Source: Oryzias latipes (lineage: Eukaryota > Chordata > Actinopteri > Beloniformes > Adrianichthyidae). Taken from it: a stretch of 64,000 bases of DNA. Position 1 is the stretch's first letter; every line of letters begins with the position of its first letter. Below, piece by piece: positions 12,533 to 24,087 of the stretch. The stretch spans positions 10,235,325 through 10,299,324 of the forward strand of contig NC_019879.2 of assembly GCF_002234675.1 (NCBI RefSeq), read 5' to 3'. Under the pieces are notes generated by a model that was given only the letters and a program-made list of their open reading frames with translations, searched no databases and was not told the origin of the DNA. The translations under genes and the position numbers were made by a program.

Positions 12533-13687
12533 ATGGCTTTTTGCAACGAGAGCCTGCTGGAGGATTGTCACTTCATGGAGCCAGAGCTGGAGGAAGTGGC
12601 AGAAAGCCTGCCGTCGGCGGGCAAGACTCCTCTCATTTCGGTCACGCTGCGCGTGAGCCTGGCAGCTGTGATGATTTTCATGATTGCTATTGGTTTTCTT
12701 GGCAATGCGATTGTGTGTCTGATAGTTTACCAGAAACCAGCGATGCGTTCTGGGATCAACCTCCTCCTGGCGACGCTGGCCTTCTCGGACATCATGCTGT
12801 CCCTGCTCTGCATGCCCTTCACCGCCATCACCGTGGCCTCTGCGGACTGGACCTTTGGCAGCAAGTTCTGCAGAGCGTCCATCATGTTGTATTGGCTCTT
12901 CGTCCTGGAGGGGGTGTCTATCCTCCTCATCATCAGCGTGGACCGCTTCCTCATCATAGTGCAGCGGCAGGACAAGCTGACCCCGCACCGAGCGAAAGTG
13001 CTGATCGCGGGGTCGTGGGTGTTGAGCCTGTGCGTTTCCCTGCCATCAGTGGTCGGTTGGAGGACGGGTGCGGTGGGTGTCGGTGGTGTTTGGGCGCCCC
13101 AGTGTGTACTGGGATACAGTGAGTCGCTGGCGGACCGTGGGTACACAGTGTTACTGGCTGTGGCAGTATTTTTTGTGCCATTTGCAGTCATGCTGTACTC
13201 CTACATGTGCATCCTCAACACAGTGCGCCGTAACACCCTGCGCATTCACAACCACACCACTGAGCACTCCTGCCTGCCAGCCCTCAACCAGGTCAGCAAA
13301 ATGAGGCTCACTGGGCTGCAACGGCCACCTCCCATCAAGGTGGACATGAGCTTCAAAACCAGAGCCTTCACCACCATCCTCATCCTCTTCGTTGGCTTCT
13401 CTGTGTGCTGGCTGCCTCACACAGTGGTCAGTCTGCTGGCAGTGTTCAGCCGACAGTTTTACTACAGCCCTGTCTTCTATCCGGTCAGCATCGGGGCCCT
13501 GTGGCTGAGCTACCTGAAGACGGTCTTCAACCCCATCATCTACTGCTGGCGGATCCGGAAGTTCAGAGAAGCCTGCCAGGAGTTTATTCCCAAAAGCTGC
13601 AAACTGTGTCCCCGCGTGGACAGGAGCCACAGGCGCGTCCGACCCAGCAACATCTACGTGTGCAGTGAGACCCAGTCATCAGTGTGA
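12533..13687 (+). CDS. gpr45: G-protein-coupled receptor 45 (orphan, class A)
   Basis: A single-exon rhodopsin-class receptor of 384 residues acting at the plasma membrane. Seven hydrophobic segments are visible. Motifs: GN at 57-58 (TM1), SD at 85-86 with Asp86 (TM2), Cys113 and Cys191 for the TM3-loop disulfide, VDRF at 136-139 in place of DRY, CWLP at 292-295 (TM6) and NPIIY at 333-337 (TM7). N-glycosylation is possible at Asn5. The tail has Cys356 and Cys359, candidate palmitoylation sites, and ends SSV, which fits a class I PDZ ligand. Whole blocks such as NLLLATLAFSDIMLSL and VDRFLIIVQRQDKL match human GPR45. GPR63 is the nearest alternative, but the sequence and the c2orf49/fhl2 neighbourhood favour gpr45. 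The first ATG has A at -3 and G at +4. Established knowledge: GPR45 is a mainly neural orphan receptor. Confidence 0.95.
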   Translation: MAFCNESLLEDCHFMEPELEEVAESLPSAGKTPLISVTLRVSLAAVMIFMIAIGFLGNAIVCLIVYQKPAMRSGINLLLATLAFSDIMLSLLCMPFTAITVASADWTFGSKFCRASIMLYWLFVLEGVSILLIISVDRFLIIVQRQDKLTPHRAKVLIAGSWVLSLCVSLPSVVGWRTGAVGVGGVWAPQCVLGYSESLADRGYTVLLAVAVFFVPFAVMLYSYMCILNTVRRNTLRIHNHTTEHSCLPALNQVSKMRLTGLQRPPPIKVDMSFKTRAFTTILILFVGFSVCWLPHTVVSLLAVFSRQFYYSPVFYPVSIGALWLSYLKTVFNPIIYCWRIRKFREACQEFIPKSCKLCPRVDRSHRRVRPSNIYVCSETQSSV

Positions 13688-13795
13688 AACAACACTCTTC
13701 AGAACTGTGGGTTCACTTTGTTATGATGCACTGATGAACATAGATCGGTGGAAACATTTACAGCTGTGACTGAGGCTGCTAACAGACGTGAAATG

Positions 13796-14335
13796 TGTTC
13801 TTAGGGGCATTTTTCTAATGACATAAAGAAAATGACACTCAATTTCTGAATTTGTCTTTATTTCATTGGGAATCAGGAGCAGACGAAAAAATGCATTTGA
13901 AAAAGACAGTATTTGTGACGTAGAAAATATACTGGGAGCGCCAAAGTTTCCCTACTCCGCTCCATTCTGATGCAGCCACTTGCAAACAAATAGATCCATT
14001 AATGTCTCATTTTCCTCATCTGAGCTGGCATCTGGCTCAAAACTGAACAACTGGACAACTCCAATATTGCTCACAATTTTTGTTGCACCGCTAATGTTAG
14101 CTTGGGGTTGTGAGGGGATGTAAGCTTTCGGGAGAGAGTGTAAAAAAAAAAGGATGATGGGATATCAGTGGAAGGTTAATTCCACGCCAACAGTCCCGCC
14201 CACAACTCAGAGGAGAATTTCTAATGAATTCATGTCTCTGCAGAATATTTGTCTTAAAAAATGGCATAATCATAATTAATAGACTACTGGGAGCGCTTTT
14301 ATAAAAGATCAAACTATAGTTTGAGTGGGACTTTA
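13796..14335 (-). mobile_element. MITE family 1, copy C (antisense)
   Basis: Begins about 110 bp after the gpr45 stop and ends GAGTGGGACTTTAAT at 14322-14336. Interior blocks match copies B and F. It must lie in or beside the gpr45 3' UTR. Confidence 0.8.
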
Positions 14336-14417
14336 ATACATGTCCACCATCATCAGAAAAATGCCACAAGAACATGTTAAAAACACACAAAACACATTTT
14401 TTATTGGAGTGCATTTT
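14336..14417 (+). mobile_element. Terminal fragment of MITE family 1 (copy C')
   Basis: 'ccatcatcagaaaaatgcc', then 'aagaacatgttaaaaacac', then 'attggagtgca' is the opposite end of the family in opposite orientation, directly abutting copy C, giving a head-to-head partial pair. Confidence 0.65.
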
Positions 14418-14624
14418 AAACAGATCCATCCAATACGTTGTGAAGTTGATTTTCCAAGCAGCACATCAGACACATCTATGAATGCCATTGATTTATGTTG
14501 AGAAAACCAATCTCGTTCTGTGCTGCCTTCCTGTTGCCAGTTTGTCTTGTTGCAATCTAAATGTTCCTTCGGAAAAAAACTCGACAAACAAAAAAAACAG
14601 TATTCCCAGGAGGCAGGAGGTTGA

Positions 14625-14720
14625 GCAATCATCTATTCATTTTCTAAACCCGGTGTGTTCCTGTTTGGAGTCATAAGGATGCTGGAGCCTATCCAGCTAC
14701 GGTGCACACAGGAAGAGCAC
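14625..14720 (+). repeat. Truncated start of the dispersed repeat seen at 52024
   Basis: 'ctattcattttctaaaccc' followed by 'ggatgctggagcctatccag' matches the beginning of the 52024-52312 repeat. Confidence 0.5.
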
Positions 14721-14904
14721 TATGGCAAATGAATCATCAGAAAAACACACAACTTAGATTTACCATAAGAAACTTAAACAAAAGAAAACACAAATCACAA
14801 ATCTAATCATTTTACACCTTTAATGAGTTCTTTCTCCTCACTACATACACAGCAGTCCAGTTTGTTGCAATCCTGAATTTAGCATTCTCATGAACACAGT
14901 ATTT

Positions 14905-15157
14905 GGCTATGTCCGAATTCCTTCACTACGCACTACATAGTGCACTATATAAAGCATTCACCATTTTATAGTGCTGTTCCAAAATTGAGTGCCCTAGAAA
15001 TTTCCCAGAAGTCTCTGCAAAAATCAGTGTGCTCAATAGATGGTGAATGTGGGGCCAAAATGAGTTGCATTTGAACAGCTGCTTTTAAAATCCAGGCCAC
15101 TAGATAGTCCCGCACTTTATAGTAGTTAGGGAGTAGGGTGGGAATTTGGACATAGCC
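14905..15157. mobile_element. Short MITE with GGCTATGTCC(A/G)AATTCC ends
   Basis: Terminal inverted repeats GGCTATGTCCGAATTCC and GGAATTTGGACATAGCC differ at one of 17 positions. The flanks are 'attt' on both sides. Interior motifs 'cactacatagtgcactata' and 'gtcccgcactttatagt' are typical of a fish MITE often assigned to Harbinger-type elements; that assignment is from memory. 253 bp, no ORF. Confidence 0.75.
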
Positions 15158-15242
15158 ATTTTGTTTGTGGATTGTTTGTTTTTTCTATTTCATATCTTGA
15201 TGGTGCTCATTCTGTGTTACAGAATTATTTCCTTTGTTTCTA

Positions 15243-15248
15243 AATAAA
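15243..15248 (+). terminator. Candidate gpr45 polyadenylation signal
   Basis: AATAAA in an A+T-rich region 1.56 kb after the gpr45 stop; another is at 15631-15636. Which one is used cannot be told from sequence. Confidence 0.2.
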
Positions 15249-15715
15249 GTTAATTTTCATTGGTTTAGTCTGTAGGCTAGATTTATGACTGCCATGCTCC
15301 CTGTTGTCAGAAAAAACAAAAGTTCTTTAAATTTTGTTATTTATGTCACATTTCTGACCATTGCAGTTTTCAGACTCCTCATCTAGCTTCCACTGTTGGT
15401 TGTTCCTCTTAAATTTTCCATTTTTTGCTGTGTACATAATCAAACATGTCCACTGTTTTTACTCTGATACCTGTTTAAAACAAATCAAATTTGTGGAAAA
15501 GGGAGCAACATTTTGTCTTTAATTTGAATGTTTTTGATTGCTTGTTTACTTAGAGAAAATATAACTTATTGAAAAAACAGTTATTTTTTAAAATTGGTTG
15601 CATCGACAGATTATTGTGTTTTGGAAAAACAATAAAAGGTCAAATATATTATGATGTATGGAGCCCTGGACAAATTGTTCCCTCAAATCAATAATTTTCA
15701 GCCACAGATCAGTAT

Positions 15716-16381
15716 ATTGTCGGGCACAAATTTGTATTTTATGGGATCAAAATATTATTTTATGCACACATTAGGATTTTGCGGGCACAAATTAGTATTT
15801 TGTGGCCACGAATTAGAATTTTGTGGGCACAAATGATCATTTTGCGGGCAGGAATTAGTATTCTGAGGGGAACGAATTAACATTTTGTTGGTACAAGTTT
15901 GCATTTTGCATGCACATAGTATTCTGTGGGCACATATTTGCATTTGGCAGGCACAAATGAGCATTTTGTGGGCACTAATTAGAACTTTGTGAACACAAAT
16001 TAGTGTTTAGTGAGCAATATTACCATTTTCTTTAAACAAATTAGCATTTTGTGCGAAGATTTAAACTTTCTTGGTAGAAATTAACATGCACAAATTTCGT
16101 GCAAAATTTTTCTATTCTGTGGGCACAAATTAGCATTTCCTGGGCATAAATTTGCATTTTGCATGCACAAATGAGCATTTGTGAGCACAAATTAACATTT
16201 TGAGGGCATAAAAAAGCATTCTGTGCGCACAAGTAAGAATTTTGTGACACATACAGGTATTTTGTGTTCACAAAATTGCATTTTTAACAAGCAATTTAGG
16301 GGGACAAATTAGTATTAGTATTAGTATTAGAAATTAACATTTTTTGTGTTCAAATGAGTATTTTGTGTACAGAAAATTAGT
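15716..16381. repeat. Imperfect 21-bp-period minisatellite
   Basis: About 30 diverged units of the form 'gtgggcacaaattagcatttt', mostly 21 bp with some of 18-22 bp. Because 21 is a multiple of three, reading frames stay open in several frames and give false repetitive ORFs (FCGHKL on +, NLCPQN on -). No gene is implied. Confidence 0.85.
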
Positions 16382-18300
16382 AGGAGGAATTGATTATACA
16401 TAAAATGCTATTACATACAGGGTTGAGAATGGCAAACAGTAATTTTTCTTTCCTGTAGGGAAGGTTGGGATCCTTCTAGACAACGTATTGAATTCTAAAT
16501 TTGTGATAATAAATCTAACTTTTACAATTAATTATTTTACTATTACATTAGTCAAGAAGACTCTTGAGGCATTCTAAAGCACAAAGTGCTGCCTGGTGTC
16601 AGAAAGGTTGATCTTACTGGCTGGACTCAGATCCTCCAATAAGATTTTTTTTAAAACAGTCAAAAATCATCCCTGAAGAACTAATAGGAAAACACAGAAA
16701 TAGCCCTTCTATGAGCTCTAATCCAAGGAACTGTAGTTGTCAAAACAAAATCTTTTCATTGTGGAGTCGAGCTGTGGAAATTCCACATTTCCGTAGCTGG
16801 CTTTCAATAGCCTGGATATTCCCTAACTATGTTCTATCGCAGAGAGTAAATAACCATAATTTAATTTTCTTTTTCTTATTTTTATTTTGGCCAAAATGTT
16901 GCAAAACGTTTATTCATTTTTTGAATTTCTTCTCAAAGCAAAAAAATGTTTTCCAATGGAAAACTTTTATAATGCCTAGAAGCAAAACAGAAGGAGTCTG
17001 ATAAATGTTTAACACAAACTTTGTGACATTCTCACATGTGGCAGCATGTGATGACCCAGCCTCGACCCTCCGGCTCCTAATGTAGACCTCATGGTTGTTT
17101 CTGGATTGTATTACAGCCCTAACATGGTCACTTAACTGAGATCTGGATGCAACTACTTGTTTAAATGGAAAGATGTTAGCAAGGAAAAAGAGTTTTATTC
17201 TCATTTCCAGGGGGTAATTTTTCTCATGTTTTACTTGTTTATCAGTCAAGAACAAACTTTCTGGTTCAAATCCCGGTTACTTCCACCACAGCAACAGTGT
17301 GGAATTTTCGAATGGCCCAAATGTAGGCTTGAGGCTGGTTGATGAAAAGTTACATAATTAAACTTCAAAAAACAAATCAAAACACATGGGAGGATAAAAA
17401 AATTAATACAACAAAAAAACACATATGAATGGTATCCTGCTGAGTCTTTCAGTATGGAAACATATGTGTCTCATCTTTCAAAATAAAAGTCTATACTGAA
17501 AATGCTTCTTCATTTTCAGGGAAAGTTCACCGTGTCTCGCTTGTTTTTGTCCAAATGACGCCATCATTTGTTTTTAAGAAACAAAGTCTAAAGTCTTCAT
17601 AGTTCAAGTACCCAGGTTTACCTCCTTGAGTCTCATCTCCTTCTGCTTCATCCCAGTCTTCAAAGTGATCAAATTCCCCAACAATAAGGTATGTCAACAT
17701 ATATATTTTGATATTAATAGGAGGTTTGTGGTCAATTTTTTTGGATTGCTCAGAAAAGTGTTGCTTTTTGTCGTGTTGAATAAGAACGCTCTCTTAGTTG
17801 TTGTTGTTTTTTTCCTGAATTGTTCAAGAAAAAAATGTTCCCTGGTGGTGCAAGTAAAAGCTGGAAGTCAGTTATAATAATAAAATAAATACTTCAATTA
17901 GGCACTTTTTAAATTGTATTTTGATCTTTTACTGTGTCACAATATCTTAAATTTAAGTGAAAATACTTTCAAATGAGGCTGTCCATAGCAATTATTAGGT
18001 CAGCTTAAAATTAGATTGATCACAGGTAATAATTAACAAATAGCACAAAAAAATGCCTGACAGCATTGTTTGTAAATTTTATATGAAATGAATTTCATAT
18101 ATAAAAACAAAAGTTTAGGTCAAGAAAAGAAAACATTTCAGAATCATACTTAGAATTACTTGATGAACATTTAACTTGATGATTACGTTTAAGCAAGTTA
18201 TCATTAAGAAAGTCGTTATTTTTTAGAATAGTTTAAACCATCATTGTTTTTTAAACAATAATGTACAAATAATTTTTGTTTGTAGCTAAAATTAAAAACT
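16382..18300. other. Intergenic A+T-rich sequence between gpr45 and c2orf49
   Basis: No recognisable exon. The human neighbour TGFBRAP1 would belong around here, but none of the reading frames resembles it. Confidence 0.4.
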
Positions 18301-18336
18301 ATTATTATTAAATATTATTTTACAGTACAGCGCCAT

Positions 18337-18350
18337 CCAGCAGGGGGCAG
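18337..18350 (+). promoter_or_regulatory. CTCF-like site at the c2orf49 promoter
   Basis: CCAGCAGGGGGCAG fits the CTCF core consensus and lies 62 bp upstream of the start codon. Sequence match only. Confidence 0.4.
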
Positions 18351-18411
18351 CAAAGTCGCAACAGCGTCAAGGAGAAACTGGAAACTCCAGCGGAGAAGAA
18401 CAGCGTCAAAC

Positions 18412-21400
18412 ATGGCGGCTGTCTCAGGACAAAATGGAAAGTGTGTTTGTGCCTCAGATGCGGGTCTGCTGTTACACCCCGAGCTGCAGTCGAAAGATTT
18501 CCTTCAGCTTCTTTTAAGTGAGGTGAGTGGAGGTTAGAGCAAAGATGTCTGTTCACTTTAAACCGAAGCGACGGGCGCTGAGATATTAGCCAAGCAGCTA
18601 ACACAGCTAACTGTGTTACCTCACTTGAAGCCAGTTGAGTGGAAAGTGAGCGGAATCAATGTCTCATTTATATACATCAGAGAAAAATCTGCACCAGGGA
18701 CTGTGGAAGCAGGGACCAACTCACTGAGCTGTACCTCCGGAACGTCATGCCGCTGCCGCAGAGGAGTTTACCCAACAACCGCTGGGGACGGAAGGTGGAG
18801 AGGAGCCGAGGAGGACGCACTTCTGCGGGGCAAACGTCAGAGAGGTGACCGCGAACGCACCATGTGTTTGTTGTAAGAAAAATCAAAACAAACTAGTATT
18901 TGTCTACTCGGAAGTCTCCAAAGTTTTTCTTTTTTTAATCAGAAATAAATTTCAACAGAATGCAGGGAAAATTGAAAGTGTTTTATCATGAATACAAAAG
19001 AATAATTTGAATGTCCACAAATCAATTCAAACTTTATGTAATGAAGCTCTTTTCACACCTGTGTAACTCACAGTGCTTTACATAGTGGAAACATGTCCCA
19101 ATAATAAAAAACCTAAACAAAGACCTTTACAAACGATTATGAAATACATACAATAGCACAAGCGACTTCCTCAAACAATTTATTCATGTATAATAAAATA
19201 TACATTCATTTCAACCGACGAGTCATTGTTTATATAGAACTTTCCATGCTTTATATTGATTGTATTTCTTATTAGTATGCAGTAAAACACATGTTAATGA
19301 ACATGTTTTGTGACTATTCACACTAGGGTTGTGCCGATAGACGATACCATCGTCCATCGTGATGGGTGACTGACATCCCGATGGAGAGACACCATCGTGA
19401 TGCCACGCCCCCGCCACGTTGCGAGTTGACACCATAATCCGCGGTTACATGCGCAAAATATCTTGATGGGATCAATGGTCGGATTAGAATATAACCGTGT
19501 ACATGGGCCCAGAAAAACGTCTTCAGAATATAACAAACGTTCACTAAGGTCACACTTTCAGTCGGAATAAATCATTCGCACATGCGCAGTAGGGTTTGAC
19601 AAACCGGAAGAGGATATAACTTCCGCCGATTTGTTTTTTCTTTTTTCAAACTTTATTGAATGTAAAAATTCAATACAAAACAATGTTAAACAGCGCCGAG
19701 CGGCTATATACATTGACATGTCAGCTCGGTAATATACGAGACAATCTTCTAAACGTGCTTTTAATAATGTTACGGTTATTATGAAACACCTGCTCGCTCA
19801 TCGTTTGAATTTTAATCCGTGTGGTCAGTGCTTTTTCTTAACGGAGCCAGAAAGAAGCCAGGATCATTAGCAGTATGCTAACACGGGCTAACAACATTAG
19901 CTTTGGGTGGCGCTGCATCCTGGCTGCACGCAAACATTTGGGAATAACATCAGCCTTTATTTCGTCGGCACACGACTGGAAACACAAATCCACGTGATTT
20001 TTTGAACGGTTTCTAAGGACTGAGCGACATTTCTGCCTCACACCGCCGCTGTGTGTGCTGACGATCCGAGCTCTGCTCCGAGACACACACTTTTAGACCC
20101 GGTTCTGAGTTCGGTAGCTAGTTCCCCCAGAGCTGCGGGACGGATCGCAGTCCTAAATCTCCCACACATAGCGCTCATGTAACAAAGCACCCCCCCCCCC
20201 CGACCCTTCCCCTCAAACACAAAGCTGTAAATCCGCGCTCCGCCGGTCCACTTCACTAGTGAAGTGCGGGAGCAGACTACTTCTTTTCTATTTTGTTTGT
20301 TACTTTTTTTGTTAAAGTCACTTCCCTCAGTTTATACTGGATCATCGCGGATGAGTCATTAGTTGGGAAATAAAATAAATAAAGTAATAAAGTAAAATAA
20401 CGAATAGCAATTATCTAAGACAGAAAAATTAAAAATAGCCCCCCCCCCCACGACGATATCATCGTCCATCCCGATGGTTGACAGCGAACATCGTCAACGG
20501 CCAATTTAGGGGACATCGCCCAACCCTAATTCACACACAATTTTCTAAAAACGTGGGACCAGTACTGAACTTTTTTCTTTGCCGCAAGATGTTTTCCCCA
20601 GCGTGCAACCCTCCAGCGTGTTCTACACAGACGGCGCAACACACAGTCATCATAGCAACAAGCGGACAGGGTAGTAGGGGCGCCCTAAAGCAAATTTAAT
20701 TAATTTTACGCGGAACAGGGTGGCTTTAGTCTAGGAATAAAAACTGGCTGATCTGCCTCTACGAGATTACCACTGACTGTCTTTTTAGAAGAACTTTCCA
20801 TCACATAACAGACTCTGGTCGGCGTTCACAGCTGCAGACACGCCCCCTCCACACGTTCACGCTGCTCTCTTCCTCCTGCCCGCTCGCATTACCTGACGGT
20901 GTTGAGCCACCACGGCAATCTGAGAACATAATAGTTATTTTATAAAACCAAAGAGCCGCAGCACAGGGAGGAAAGAGCCGCAGGTTGCCGATCCCTGGGC
21001 TAGCATCACAGATATCGATACTTTTTCTTAAAATGTTTGATTTAAGAAAAACTTTGGAAATACACAACATTTTATTCATTAAATGTGTAATAAAACACAG
21101 GCCAGAGACTTTTGGCAAATAAAAATGTTTTACTAATTACAACAATCGTAACTGAACATGCATCAAGTATAGAAAACATGTGTATTAGTAAAGGTATAAC
21201 ACAATAATAAAAACAATAGAACAATAAAATGCTGATTTATCCTTGCTATTATGATCTATCTATCCATCCATTCAATTGCGTTTTTTTACGGACCTCCTGT
21301 TGATTTTCTGTAGTGCTTGACGCACAAAAATCAGTCTAAACATTGACTTAGTTTTGCTTTACGTTACTTTTTCCTTTCCAATATCTTTTAAAAATTGAGA

Positions 21401-22352
21401 ACGATTAATTTTTCTTTAACCAGAGAGCCACAAAGAGCCGCCCGTGACTCCGGAGCTTCAACTTGCAGATCTCGAGTGTTGACGCTCGGCAACTTTATTC
21501 AGAATAATGATGCCAAGTGTGGTTAGAGCACATGGTGGTTTTTTTATTCTCTTCTAAAAGAATGGGGGAAAAAGTATCTCTTTGTGGACAATTGGAGATA
21601 AACTAATTTGTTTTGTAACTTAATAAAGCGACACAAAAGGTGTCAGGTACTTGAAGTATTTGTGTTTGACACACCAGTTCTAGGAAAAGCTTGTTCTACT
21701 GCATTCCACACAACAGAAGAGGACACGGTTCACTTGATTCAAGTCCCAAACTGTAACGCTGACATTTATCCACAGCTCCAGGAATGACCAGAGCAGGAAA
21801 AGACCTCTAATCGTGTTTGACGGGAGCTCTTCTAACTCCGGCCCCGTAAAAGTGAAGAAATCAGAGGGAGCGGCATCATCAGGAGTCGCAGACCGATTAA
21901 AGCCTCCTCCAGCTGCTAATCTGACCAACCCCATTCGGAAACTCTCTTCCAGCTCGATGACATCATCGGCCTCGCCGCTCCCTCCCAGTACAGACTCGGC
22001 AAACCTCAAAAAAGAAGGAAACTCATTGGTAGGAACTTCAGTTTTGCTTTCATTTGTGAACAGCTTCTGGGGTCAAAAGACTGCAGTGTGGTTCTCACAG
22101 TCATCTTTGAACAATAATTGTGTGACTGAGTGATGTAAGCGTGTTGAAGCTGTTTGTTTTATATCTCATATCTGAACAAAGAAGAATGATGCTTTTTTTT
22201 TTTTATTGTTGACTTTTAGTTGGCCCGTGGAAGAATTGTTTCTGTTTTGAAACCATCATTGATTTTCATTGTTGTGTGTGTTGTACATTCTTTAGGAGGC
22301 GCTAAAATCTCCTGAAGTGAAGAAAAAGATCCCTCGCGTGACGTGGCCCTGA
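18412..22352 (+). CDS. c2orf49: Ashwin (C2orf49 homologue), tRNA-ligase complex subunit
   Basis: Four coding exons: 18412-18522, 18681-18844, 21776-22028, 22296-22352, all with GT-AG borders and matching phases, giving about 194 residues (human ashwin, from memory, about 232). Recognised segments: [17 protein letters not shown] in exon 1; [20 protein letters not shown] in exon 2; [13 protein letters not shown] then DRLKPPP in exon 3; KIPRVTWP plus stop in exon 4, matching the conserved C-terminus ending HVTWP. The C-terminal third is shorter than in human. Established knowledge: a nuclear protein of the RTCB-DDX1-FAM98B tRNA-splicing ligase complex, also described in Xenopus development. No enzyme domain is seen. 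Exon 3 has two in-frame acceptors 6 nt apart (21776 or 21782). Intron 2 holds a 1.2-kb hAT element. Confidence 0.93.
19324..20528. mobile_element. Non-autonomous hAT element (family TAGGGTTG), intact ends
   Basis: Termini TAGGGTTGTGCCGAT and, inverted, TAGGGTTGGGCGATG, flanked by a perfect 8-bp target duplication ATTCACAC (19316-19323 and 20529-20536). 1205 bp, no transposase. It lies within c2orf49 intron 2. A second copy is at 53640-55237. Confidence 0.92.
20700..20997. mobile_element. hAT-type right end fragment (GCCGATCCCTG)
   Basis: The stretch ending 'gagccgcaggttgccgatcc' plus 'ctg' at about 20997 is a common fish hAT terminus. A diverged relative of the same end lies near 21415-21475 ('gagagccacaaagagccgc'). 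The left limit is a guess. Confidence 0.5.
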
Positions 22353-22705
22353 CCTCTGTGCCCTCATGACGGAAGCTCCCACTTTTCCAGGCGGGCTTCT
22401 CCTCTTCCAGCTCAGCCACGCCCATCACAGTTTGCCACACAGGAATCCCTTTAAAAGTCAGCGTACAAGGCTAGCATGTCTGCAGTTTTTCTAAAAGCCG
22501 GCTGCTGACGTGGGAAACGCAGCTTTAGATTCACTACAGGATATAAAATCATTATTGATTCAAACAAAGCAAAATTCTGAGTCTGCTTTGTGGAAATCAA
22601 AGAACCTCTTAAAGGCGGATTCATGCTCTGGGAGACGTGAAACCTTTCTGTATTTTAGTGCTGTGCTTTGAAAGACAGGAACAAGTATTTTTCTGACTAG
22701 GATAT
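22353..22705 (+). other. c2orf49 3' UTR and flank
   Basis: Follows the TGA at 22350-22352. No canonical AATAAA before the MITE that follows. Confidence 0.4.
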
Positions 22706-23144
22706 CTCAGTTATGGGTGGGACTGGTAGCACAGAGTAAGCCTGCCCTCACTCCCCATTATCAATCTGTTTACACGCTTTCCCACTAACTGGAACCCCCC
22801 CCCACTAAGATTAGTGGCGCAACAAAAATGGTGAGCAATATTGGAGTTTAGATCCAGACGCCAGCTCAGACGAGGAAGACAAAGACGTTCATGGATCTGA
22901 CTACAAGTGGATGCATCAGAATGGAGCAGGGAGTTTGTGGCCCGCCAAGCGTTTTTTCTAAGTCACTAATACAATCTTTTTCCAACTGCATTTTGTTCAT
23001 CTGCTCCTGATTCACGACGATTTGAATAAAGAAAAACTCAGAAATGCCATTATGATCTTAATTTTCATCATATATGTCCTCCATCATCAAAAACGTGCCT
23101 CAAGAACACGTTAAAAACACCATTTACATCAGAGTGGGTGTTAA
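22706..23144 (+). mobile_element. MITE family 1, copy D (sense)
   Basis: Carries the family's 'atggtgagcaatattggag' head (22829), 'gatgcatcagaatggagcag' and the terminal 'agagtgggtgttaa'. The first terminus is missing. Confidence 0.8.
23035..23040 (+). terminator. Candidate c2orf49 polyadenylation signal inside MITE D
   Basis: AATAAA in 'gatttgaataaagaaaaac', a block conserved in the sense strand of the MITE family. It is the first canonical signal after the stop that I found. Confidence 0.3.
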
Positions 23145-24087
23145 ACGCAGAAAACCTTCACAAAAGCCCCTTTTTTGTTCAAAACTGATCCCACGGTAAC
23201 CATACTACTTCAGTGTTTGGAAATCAGACAACACAAGTTTAAATTATGGGATGTGAGGACTTTAGGGCTGCATGGGCAGGAAAATGACTGAACATTTTTC
23301 TGAGACTGTCATGCGTTTTTTTGTGAATCTGCTCTTCCTGTGACCAGAAAGGAAAAATCTTCAAGATAGAAGACGTGTGCTTCTGGTTAAAACTGATGTC
23401 AAGGTCTGGATTTTGTTTGGCCTGTAAGCTGGAGGTTACGCCGTGTGTTCAAGTGATCAGCTTCCTTGTTTCTGTTTGCTGTCATCAAGTGTCCTTGTTG
23501 GCAACACGATCAACATCTTTGATAACTTCCTTCAGGAAAACAGCTGTGTAGTAGGGAATAAGAGACCACCGGGTTACTCAAACAAAGGGGCAAAATGGTT
23601 CTATTTTTTTCTGTGCAACTTGAAATTGATGTAAATCTAAAACAGATTTTCATCATGGTTGGAAAATTGTGTCAAGTGAATCTTTTTAACTGATGTTTTT
23701 ACAATATATCCATCACTTCTGTCATCCATGCCACAAAATTGTGGATTTTACACTAAATATTGTGTTTTGGTTTTTATGATGGTTTGATGTTTGTACTGGA
23801 TTTTATTTTTGAAGCAGGAAGTAAAAAAAAAACGTACATTCAAACTAAGGAATAAAGCAAAAGAAATTAGTTATTTTCAAGTATATTTATTGCTTTGTGT
23901 AAATACAGTTGATATATTTGATGTACAGTTTAGTTTTTTTCTGTTTAAAAAATGCATAGAATTATTTGAATTGGTTTCGTGTTTGAATTTTTAAAATAAA
24001 CTTAATTCAACAGCAGGTTTTTCTGCTTTTGCATGATTTCAGGTGCAGCAAAAAACAGTAATTTAACCAAAAAACAAGAAAACAAAA
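23145..24087. other. Region between the convergent c2orf49 and fhl2 genes
   Basis: A+T-rich. TTTATT at 23886-23891 (AATAAA on the minus strand) is one possible fhl2 polyadenylation signal, about 0.9 kb after its stop. No exon recognised. Confidence 0.35.

Noticed and set aside
12452-12988. 178-codon ORF antisense to gpr45, plus other overlapping ORFs at 12505-13668
   Set aside because: Shadow frames of the receptor gene; Asp/His-rich low-complexity translations without domains.
15651-16271. Cys/Gln/His repeat proteins on both strands
   Set aside because: Produced by the 21-bp minisatellite, whose period keeps frames open.
15716-16381. CRISPR-like array
   Set aside because: Repeats are contiguous and diverged with no spacers, and the genome is vertebrate.
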